Below the pieces are notes generated by a model. The model worked only from the letters and a program-made list of their open reading frames with translations, did no database searches and was not told the origin of the DNA. DNA of 5,696 nt from Pseudomonadota bacterium. Its GTDB lineage: Bacteria > Pseudomonadota > Gammaproteobacteria > Xanthomonadales > Xanthomonadaceae. Location of the stretch: positions 1-5,696 of the forward strand of contig JAEWAG010000061.1 in NCBI GenBank assembly GCA_023391775.1. Direction: 5' to 3'. A program made the position numbers and the translations under genes. Below, in pieces: positions 1 through 4,804 of the stretch. Numbering within the stretch: the first letter of the stretch is position 1; each line of letters opens with the position of its first letter.

Positions 1-41
1 CATCTCCTCCCTTCCCCCGACCCCTCAGGAGTCACACCCCC

Positions 42-710
42 ATGACCAGCAATACCCCCACCACCTTCCGCAATGGGCTTTCCTCGCTCCTCCGCCCCGA
101 GGACTCGGTCCTGGTCCTGATCGACCACCAGCCCTTCCAGCTGACCAACGTCAACAGCCATGACCCGCACATGGCCGTGAACAATGCGACTGCCCTGGCC
201 AAGTCCGCGAAGGCGTTCGGCGTCCCCACCGTGCTCACCAGCGTAATCGAGGATCGTGGCGGCAAGATCTTCCCCCAGATCACCGACGTGTTCCCGGACC
301 AGGAAGTGATCGACCGGACCTTCATCAACACCTGGGAAGACAAGAAGGTGGTCGACGTGGTCAAGGCGACCGGTCGCAAGCAGCTGATCATCGCTGGCCT
401 CTGGACCGAGATCTGCGTTGCGATGCCGGCGATCCAGGCGGCCGGTGAAGGCTGGGACGTGACCGTGGTGACCGATGCGTCGGGCGGCGTCTCGTTGGAA
501 TCCCACCAGGTGGCAATCCAGCGCATGGCGGCGGCCGGCATCAACCTGATGACCTGGCTGGCAGTGACTGCCGAGTGGCAGCGTGACTGGGCCCGTACCG
601 ACACCGCGCCGGCGGTCACCGATGTGCTGATCCAGCACGCGGCCGGCAGCGGTATCGCGTTCCTGTGGGAACAGCAGCTGCTCAACACCCCGGTTCCGAC
701 CCAAGGCTGA
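42..710 (+). CDS. YcaC-type isochorismatase-family cysteine hydrolase
   Basis: Encodes 222 aa of the isochorismatase-like alpha/beta fold, closest in my recollection to the E. coli YcaC group (208 aa), whose substrate is not settled. Asp28 (in LVLIDHQPF) and Cys125 (in LWTEICVAMPA) are the expected acid and nucleophile. Arg92 (in VIDRTFINTW) falls where nicotinamidases carry a catalytic Lys; YcaC itself has Arg there. The stretches VVTDASGG (142-149) and LMTWLAVTAEWQRDW near the C-terminus are typical of the group and are not found in isochorismatases of siderophore synthesis. There is no signal peptide or membrane segment, so the protein should be cytosolic; family members are often oligomeric. 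The start is supported by AGGAG at 27-31, ten bases ahead of the ATG. A strong hairpin follows the stop, so it may be transcribed apart from the next gene. Family assignment is firm; substrate (an amide or related compound) is unknown. Confidence 0.93.
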   Translation: MTSNTPTTFRNGLSSLLRPEDSVLVLIDHQPFQLTNVNSHDPHMAVNNATALAKSAKAFGVPTVLTSVIEDRGGKIFPQITDVFPDQEVIDRTFINTWEDKKVVDVVKATGRKQLIIAGLWTEICVAMPAIQAAGEGWDVTVVTDASGGVSLESHQVAIQRMAAAGINLMTWLAVTAEWQRDWARTDTAPAVTDVLIQHAAGSGIAFLWEQQLLNTPVPTQG

Positions 711-718
711 CCCGGTCT

Positions 719-750
719 GCGGGGCGGAGCGTCCTTGCGCTCCGTCCTGC
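719..750 (+). terminator. Strong GC-rich hairpin after the YcaC-type gene, possible terminator
   Basis: Bases 719-731 pair with 738-750 as a 13-bp stem that includes two G-U pairs (724/745 and 721/748) around the 6-nt loop TCCTTG. It begins eight bases after the stop codon. Only two T residues follow (751-752), so it lacks the U-tract of a classical intrinsic terminator. It could terminate weakly, stop with Rho, or protect the 3' end of the mRNA. It is the most stable hairpin I could find in the window and probably separates the first gene from the rest. Confidence 0.55.
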
Positions 751-900
751 TTCCGCGCCAGCGGCTCCAAAGCCCGCAGCACGATCCGGCAGCCGCGTCC
801 CCGAACGCGCGCATGGGCCGCCGGAACCGCGGCTTGCATCGCTTCCGACGTCCATGCCACCCCGCTCCCGATTGGCTGGTCGAAGCCCTCAACCCTCACC

Positions 901-907
901 GAGAGAG
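901..907 (+). promoter_or_regulatory. Purine-rich ribosome binding site deciding the 914 start
   Basis: GAGAGAG ends six bases before ATG 914 but directly abuts the in-frame ATG 908. The spacing favours 914. The frame stays open upstream to 665, inside the previous gene, so open frame alone would give a false 81-codon extension across the hairpin. Confidence 0.5.
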
Positions 908-913
908 ATGACG

Positions 914-1642
914 ATGTCACTGGATCGCTTTCCCGTCGGGCTTCAGATGGACGTCTCCTATCCGGAGTTCACGGTCAGCCTGACCCTGCTGTCGACGACG
1001 CAGCTGGAGTTCGAGATCAAGGAAGGACCCTTGGCCCGGACGGAGCTCGTGGACATCCACGTACTGCCGCTGGGCAACAGTCTTTTTGCCCTCAGCTGGC
1101 AGGAGCAGAGCGGCGCGACGGTGGCCCACGTCCAGGATTACGACCAGGGACTGGTCCATTCGTTCGCAACCCTGGCAGACGGCAGGTTCCTGCGGATGAC
1201 CGGGAGAATGGCGATCACCAGGCCCTCCGACGTTGCTTTCGACGATCGCCCGCGACGCAACAAGGCGCTGGTGCTGGAGGCGATGACCGCCCTGTTCCAG
1301 CGGCACGATGCATCGGTCGTCGAACGGCTCTACGCGCGTGATTACGTGCAGCACAACCCCGGCATCCCCCAGGGCCGGGACGCACTGCAGGCGCTGGTGG
1401 AGGACCTGTCCGAGGACGTGCACTACGGGCCTGGCCTGGTGGTGGCCGAAGGCGATCTTGTCGCCATTCATGGCCGCATCCATGGCTGGGCCGGCAAACC
1501 CCTGGTCGTGATCGACCTGTTCCGGATCCAGGACGGCGTGCTCGCCGAGCACTGGGACGTGATGCAGGAGGAAGTTCCCCTCTCGGCGACCCTGGCCGGA
1601 ACCGCGATGTTCGATCCCGACGAGCGCACGCGCTTCCAGTGA
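914..1642 (+). CDS. Two-domain protein: MoaF-like N-terminus fused to SnoaL-like (NTF2-fold) domain
   Basis: Encodes 242 aa. Residues about 8-103 are beta-rich and resemble the calycin-like MoaF-type domain, with LFALSWQEQSGATVAHVQDY (58-77) as the best match to its conserved SWQE...VxHV core. After a short charged linker (about 104-116), residues 117-221 form a SnoaL-like/NTF2-fold domain of the kind annotated as predicted SnoaL-like aldol-condensation enzyme (COG4922 type). The hallmarks are YVQHNPGIPQGRDAL (144-158), AEGDLVAIHG (178-187) and IDLFRIQDG...AEHWDVMQ (200-218). His147, His213 and Asp215 are candidate pocket residues. Such domains bind small hydrophobic ligands or act as isomerases, cyclases or hydrolases; the reaction here is unknown. 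ATG 908 is also in frame, but the GAGAGAG at 901-907 abuts it and sits six bases from ATG 914, so 914 is preferred. Pirin follows after 40 nt, which suggests co-transcription. The SnoaL-like call is firm, the MoaF-like call moderate. Confidence 0.85.
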   Translation: MSLDRFPVGLQMDVSYPEFTVSLTLLSTTQLEFEIKEGPLARTELVDIHVLPLGNSLFALSWQEQSGATVAHVQDYDQGLVHSFATLADGRFLRMTGRMAITRPSDVAFDDRPRRNKALVLEAMTALFQRHDASVVERLYARDYVQHNPGIPQGRDALQALVEDLSEDVHYGPGLVVAEGDLVAIHGRIHGWAGKPLVVIDLFRIQDGVLAEHWDVMQEEVPLSATLAGTAMFDPDERTRFQ

Positions 1643-1643
1643 A

Positions 1644-1660
1644 TCCTGCGCCCCGCAGGA
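1644..1660 (+). other. Small perfect hairpin between the SnoaL-like gene and pirin
   Basis: TCCTGCG (1644-1650) and CGCAGGA (1654-1660) form a perfect 7-bp stem with a CCC loop, starting one base after the stop codon. No T-tract follows and the pirin ribosome binding site lies only 11 bases on. It is more likely an mRNA processing or stability element, or a modest attenuator of pirin, than a full terminator. Confidence 0.4.
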
Positions 1661-1682
1661 GCCCCTTGAACGGAGAAATGAC

Positions 1683-2576
1683 ATGGTGGAGCTGATCATC
1701 GAACAACGCCGCCGCAGCCTCGGTGGCGGCATGGAAGTAGGCCGCGTGCTGCCCTTCTCCAAGCGCACCATGGTCGGCCCGTACATCTTCTTCGACCATA
1801 TGGGGCCCCTGGACGTGCCGATGGGTGCCGGCCGCGACATCGATGTGCGCCCGCATCCGCACATCGGCCTGTCCACCGTGACCTACCTGTTCTCCGGCGA
1901 GATGACGCATCGCGACAGCCTCGGATACGAGCAGGCGATACGCCCGAAAGAGGTCAACTGGATGACCGCCGGGCGCGGCATCACCCACAGCGAGCGCTTC
2001 GATCACGCCCGCGACTACGGCGGGCACCTGCACGGCATCCAGGCCTGGGTCGCGTTGCCGGCCGAGTTCGAGGAAGTGGCGCCAAGCTTCTCCCACCATG
2101 CCTGTGCCGAGCTGCCGCAGTGGAGCGACGGTGGCGTCCATGGGCAGGTGATCGCCGGCAGCGCCTTCGGACTGACCTCGGGCGTCGCCACCCATTCGCC
2201 ACAGTTCTACGTGCACCTGGACATGGAACGGGGCGGGACAGTGGAGGTCCCGGGCGGCTACCGCGAGCGCGCGGTATACATCGCAGCCGGCACGATCGAA
2301 CTGCGCGGCCAGACCTACTCCGCCGGCAGGATGCTGGTGCTCGACCGGCGGCCCGTCTGGTTCCGGGCGCTGGAGCCTTCGTCGGTGATGCTGCTGGGTG
2401 GCGAGCCGGTCGGCGAGCGCTATGTGCACTGGAACTTCGTATCGTCCTCGAAGGAACGCCTGGCGCAGGCCGCGGCTGACTGGAAGGCGGGCCGAATGAA
2501 GCTGCCCGACGCGGATGACGACGAGTTCATTCCGCTGCCGAAGGAGTACGTCCCGGCTGAGCCCGAGATGGCCTGA
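1683..2576 (+). CDS. Pirin family protein (bicupin, putative quercetin 2,3-dioxygenase)
   Basis: Encodes 297 aa, close to the roughly 290 aa of full-length pirins and longer than E. coli YhhW (about 231 aa). The N-terminal cupin carries the complete metal site: His58 and His60 (in RPHPHIGLSTVTY), His102 and Glu104 (in AGRGITHSER), the three-His one-Glu set that binds Fe(II) in human pirin and that YhhW uses for quercetinase activity. The second cupin (about 177-280) ends with the typical pirin tail RYVHWNFVSSSKERLAQA and a DEFIPLP motif, so the protein is intact. It lacks a signal peptide and should be cytosolic. GGAG at 1672-1675, seven bases ahead of the ATG, supports the start. It probably shares a transcript with the SnoaL-like gene 40 nt upstream. 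Many bacterial pirins have no known substrate, and some act by protein binding, so dioxygenase activity is inferred from the intact metal site. Confidence 0.96.
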   Translation: MVELIIEQRRRSLGGGMEVGRVLPFSKRTMVGPYIFFDHMGPLDVPMGAGRDIDVRPHPHIGLSTVTYLFSGEMTHRDSLGYEQAIRPKEVNWMTAGRGITHSERFDHARDYGGHLHGIQAWVALPAEFEEVAPSFSHHACAELPQWSDGGVHGQVIAGSAFGLTSGVATHSPQFYVHLDMERGGTVEVPGGYRERAVYIAAGTIELRGQTYSAGRMLVLDRRPVWFRALEPSSVMLLGGEPVGERYVHWNFVSSSKERLAQAAADWKAGRMKLPDADDDEFIPLPKEYVPAEPEMA

Positions 2577-2609
2577 GCGTGCCCTGCCCGGCCTGTGCCG
2601 GAATCACGC
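2577..2609 (+). terminator. Two-tier hairpin just after the pirin stop codon
   Basis: GCGTG (2577-2581) pairs with CACGC (2605-2609), enclosing a second stem CCGGC (2588-2592) with GCCGG (2597-2601) and a CTGT loop. It starts immediately after the TGA. There is no T-run after it, so it is a possible weak or Rho-assisted terminator or an mRNA 3' stabiliser. It marks the end of the SnoaL-like/pirin unit, before the widest gap in the window. Confidence 0.4.
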
Positions 2610-2797
2610 GATCGCGTTGGCCCCGCTGCCTGCTGTAGAGGCTTAGCCCCCCACCGCAACGGCCGCCATTCCTGGCGCGCCGGCCCGACCACGCCCTGAT
2701 CGAGACTGCCATGAATGTACTGATGCGTCCCCTCGTCGCCGGCCTGCTGGCCATCTCCCTGCAGCAGGGCAGCGTCGGCCAAGCGAACCCAAGTGCC

Positions 2798-2803
2798 AAG
2801 GAG
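2798..2803 (+). promoter_or_regulatory. Ribosome binding site deciding the alpha/beta hydrolase start
   Basis: AAGGAG sits six bases before ATG 2810 and is the best Shine-Dalgarno in the neighbourhood. Ahead of the alternative ATG 2711 there is only the weak CGAGA at about 2700-2704. This favours a cytosolic 280-aa product over the 313-aa version. Confidence 0.7.
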
Positions 2804-2809
2804 ATACCG

Positions 2810-3652
2810 ATGAGCCTCACCGCCAACTTCATCACCACCCGCGATGGCGTCCAGCTCTACTACAAGGACTGGGGTCCGAAGGATGGCCCGGTGGTCACCT
2901 TCAGCCACGGCTGGCCGTTGAACTCCGACAGCTGGGAATCGCAGATGCTGTTCCTCGCAGACCAGGGGTATCGCGTGGTCGCGCACGACCGCCGCGGACA
3001 CGGTCGCTCCAGCCAGCCCTGGGACGGCAACGACATGGACCATTACGCCGACGATCTGGCAGCGGTCATCGAAGCCCTCGACCTCAAGGACGTGACCCTG
3101 GTCGGCTTCTCCACTGGTGGAGGTGAAGTCGCACGCTACATCGGCCGCCACGGAACGGCACGCGTGCGCAAGGCGGTGCTGGTGAGCGCGGTGCCGCCGC
3201 TGATGCTGCGCACCGACGACAACCCGGGTGGCCTGCCGGTCGAGGTCTTCGACGGCCTGCGCGACGGATCCATCGCCAACCGCTCGAAGCTGTATCTCGA
3301 CATCGCTTCCGGTCCGTTCTTCGGCTTCAACCGCCCCGGCACCACGCCCGACCAGGGCCTGGTCCAGTCGTTCTGGCGGCAAGGCATGCAGGCCGGGCAC
3401 AAGAACGCGTTCGACTCGATCGCGGCGTTCTCGGCGACCGACTTCCGCGGCGACCTCGCGAAGTTCGATGTGCCCACGCTCGTCATCCACGGTGACGACG
3501 ACCAGATCGTGCCCATCGATCTGTCCGCACGCGCGTCGGCCGCGCGTATCGACGGAGCGCGGCTGATCGTCTACCCCGGCGGGCCCCATGGGATTGCCGA
3601 TACCCACAAGGACCAGCTCAACAACGACCTGCTGCGCTTCCTGCAGGAATGA
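2810..3652 (+). CDS. Alpha/beta hydrolase, cofactor-free chloroperoxidase/arylesterase type
   Basis: Encodes 280 aa from ATG 2810, the usual length for cofactor-free (non-haem) chloroperoxidases and related esterases. The triad is complete: Ser101 in the nucleophile elbow GFSTGG (99-104), Asp231 in HGDDDQIVP (227-235) and His260 in GGPHGI (257-262). The oxyanion region SHGWPL (32-37) and [11 protein letters not shown] (58-68) are family signatures. Spacing matches the Ser98/Asp228/His257 triad I recall for the Streptomyces enzyme, offset by three. Such enzymes hydrolyse esters and, with organic acid and peroxide, form peracids that halogenate non-specifically; the physiological substrate here is unknown. 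AAGGAG at 2798-2803, six bases ahead, strongly supports ATG 2810. An in-frame ATG at 2711 would add 33 residues that resemble a signal peptide but lacks a good ribosome site. The gene is 233 nt from pirin and is followed by a hairpin. Confidence 0.93.
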   Translation: MSLTANFITTRDGVQLYYKDWGPKDGPVVTFSHGWPLNSDSWESQMLFLADQGYRVVAHDRRGHGRSSQPWDGNDMDHYADDLAAVIEALDLKDVTLVGFSTGGGEVARYIGRHGTARVRKAVLVSAVPPLMLRTDDNPGGLPVEVFDGLRDGSIANRSKLYLDIASGPFFGFNRPGTTPDQGLVQSFWRQGMQAGHKNAFDSIAAFSATDFRGDLAKFDVPTLVIHGDDDQIVPIDLSARASAARIDGARLIVYPGGPHGIADTHKDQLNNDLLRFLQE

Positions 3653-3657
3653 CCGGC

Positions 3658-3676
3658 GGCGGCCTGACAGGCCGCC
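3658..3676 (+). terminator. GC-rich hairpin after the alpha/beta hydrolase, possible terminator
   Basis: GGCGGCCT (3658-3665) and AGGCCGCC (3669-3676) form a perfect 8-bp stem around a GAC loop, starting five bases after the stop. No T-tract follows, so it is not a textbook intrinsic terminator; it may be Rho-assisted or stabilise the 3' end. The next gene begins 87 nt further on. Confidence 0.45.
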
Positions 3677-3723
3677 ATGCGCCCTCGCGCGACAGCGCCT
3701 GGACTCGCCCGTCCTTGGTGTCT

Positions 3724-3748
3724 GCCCGGGTCGTGTCCAGTCCCGGGC
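3724..3748 (+). promoter_or_regulatory. Inverted repeat just upstream of the oxidoreductase gene
   Basis: GCCCGGG (3724-3730) and CCCGGGC (3742-3748) are perfect inverted copies separated by 11 nt and end 14 nt before ATG 3763. The arrangement could be an operator for a dimeric regulator (18-nt centre-to-centre spacing, nearly two helical turns) or an mRNA hairpin next to the ribosome site. The low-complexity GC arms mean chance cannot be ruled out. I could not find a convincing -10/-35 pair nearby. Confidence 0.35.
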
Positions 3749-3762
3749 CTCAGAGAGAGACA

Positions 3763-4734
3763 ATGAAAGCGATCGTTCTGACCAAGTTTGGCGGCCCGGA
3801 CAGCTTCGAGCTGCAGGATGTGGCCGTGCCCGAAGTCGGCGTCGGCGAGCTGCTCGTGCGGGTCATGGCAACGGCCATCAACCCGCTGGATTACCAGATC
3901 CGCCGCGGTGACTATCCCGAGTACGTCCCCCTCCCCGCGATCACCGGCCATGACGTGTCCGGCGTGGTTGAGAAGCTCGGCCCTGGCGTCAGTGACTTCA
4001 AGGCGGGCGACGAGGTGTTCTACACCCCGCAGATCTTCGGGTCCAAGGGCGGTTCCTACGCCGAATACAACGTCGTTCCCGAAGCACTGGTCACGCACAA
4101 ACCGAAGAATCTGTCGCACGAGGAAGCCGCCTCCCTCACGCTCGTTGGCGGAACGGTCTGGGAAGCCCTCGTGACGCGGGCAAAGCTGCTCCCGGCCGAG
4201 TCCGTGCTGATCCATGGCGGTGCGGGGGGCGTGGGCTCCATTGCGATCCAGCTGGCCAAGGCGATGGGCGCAACGGTGTACACGACCGCCCGTGGCAGTG
4301 ACCTGGAGTTCGTGCGGGAGCTGGGAGCAGACCACGCCATCGACGTCAGCAGCGCGGACTACACGGAAGAGATCGCCAGCCTGACGGGCAACAAGGGGCT
4401 CAACGTGGTGCTCGACACGATCGGAGGGCAGACGCTGAGCCAGTCACCCCACGTACTCGGCGACGCAGGCCGGGTGGTGACGATCGTCGACCTGGCCACG
4501 CCACAGAACCTCGTCGCGGCGTGGGGCGTGAACGCCGAGTACCACTTCGTGTTCACCCGCCAGAACCGGGGAAAGCTGCAGGCCCTGAAAACCCTGCTGG
4601 AGAGCGGCCGCATCCGCCCGGTCATTGGCGCCAGGTTCCCGCTTGCGCAGATTCCGGAAGCCCACATCGCCCTGGAGCGACACGAGGTCGATGGCAAGCG
4701 GCTCCGCGGAAAAGTGGTGGTTTCGGTCGCCTGA
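3763..4734 (+). CDS. Zinc-free MDR oxidoreductase, quinone oxidoreductase-like (NADP-dependent)
   Basis: Encodes 323 aa, the normal length for quinone oxidoreductase-type medium-chain dehydrogenase/reductases. The N-terminal GroES-like domain begins MKAIVLTKFGGPDSFEL and contains INPLDYQIRRG (39-49) and GHDVSGVV (62-69). The Rossmann domain shows the nucleotide-binding loop HGGAGGVGS (151-159) and an ELGADHAIDV segment (186-195). I see no cysteine anywhere, so both the catalytic and structural zinc sites of alcohol dehydrogenases are absent, as expected for the quinone reductase branch. Such enzymes reduce quinones or enones with NADPH in the cytosol, which fits electrophile detoxification; the true substrate is unknown. 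ATG 3763 begins the family's standard N-terminus and follows the purine-rich CAGAGAGAGA (3751-3760); the open frame upstream to 3649 is not part of the protein. An inverted repeat lies just ahead. The gene converges on the - strand regulator with 70 nt between stops. Confidence 0.95.
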   Translation: MKAIVLTKFGGPDSFELQDVAVPEVGVGELLVRVMATAINPLDYQIRRGDYPEYVPLPAITGHDVSGVVEKLGPGVSDFKAGDEVFYTPQIFGSKGGSYAEYNVVPEALVTHKPKNLSHEEAASLTLVGGTVWEALVTRAKLLPAESVLIHGGAGGVGSIAIQLAKAMGATVYTTARGSDLEFVRELGADHAIDVSSADYTEEIASLTGNKGLNVVLDTIGGQTLSQSPHVLGDAGRVVTIVDLATPQNLVAAWGVNAEYHFVFTRQNRGKLQALKTLLESGRIRPVIGARFPLAQIPEAHIALERHEVDGKRLRGKVVVSVA

Positions 4735-4763
4735 CCGAACCCCCGCGGCGAATGCCGTCCAAG

Positions 4764-4773
4764 GGCGGCCGCC
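4764..4773. repeat. 10-bp palindrome in the convergent intergenic gap
   Basis: GGCGGCCGCC is a perfect palindrome in the 70-nt gap between the oxidoreductase stop and the convergent regulator stop. Nothing there resembles a bidirectional terminator with T-tracts on either strand; such palindromes arise readily by chance in GC-rich DNA. Confidence 0.3.
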
Positions 4774-4804
4774 AGACCCGTATCGAAGCGTCTCGCGCGT
4801 CCTG

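Noticed and set aside
32..892. - strand open frame of 286 codons opposite the YcaC-type gene
   Set aside because: Shadow of a gene with an intact active site; the translation is Ser/Thr/Arg-rich and matches no family I know.
665..913. N-terminal extension of the SnoaL-like protein back into the previous gene
   Set aside because: It would cross the strong 719-750 hairpin, is Pro/Arg/Ser-rich low-complexity sequence, and a ribosome site is well placed for ATG 914.
1215..2429. Long - strand open frame of 404 codons opposite the SnoaL-like gene and pirin
   Set aside because: Antisense shadow of two well-supported genes; no motif, and its C-terminal half is Arg/Pro-rich as expected from out-of-frame GC-rich translation.
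2607..2616. CGCGATCGCG palindrome after pirin
   Set aside because: A single 10-bp copy in GC-rich DNA, not repeated in the window, so no repeat family can be claimed.
2617..2635. Sigma-54-like promoter (TTGGCCCC...CTGCCTGCT) ahead of the alpha/beta hydrolase
   Set aside because: The GG-to-GC spacing is off by one and the -12 element lacks TTGC; GC-rich sequence gives many such near misses.
3649..3762. Upstream extension of the oxidoreductase starting at 3649
   Set aside because: It overlaps the previous stop codon, adds 38 unrelated residues, and the family's N-terminus MKAIVLTKFG begins exactly at 3763.
2420..3763. Long - strand open frame of 447 codons opposite the alpha/beta hydrolase and the end of pirin
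   Set aside because: It mirrors the codon positions of clear + strand genes in high-GC DNA, has low-complexity Arg/Gly/Val-rich content and no recognisable domain.
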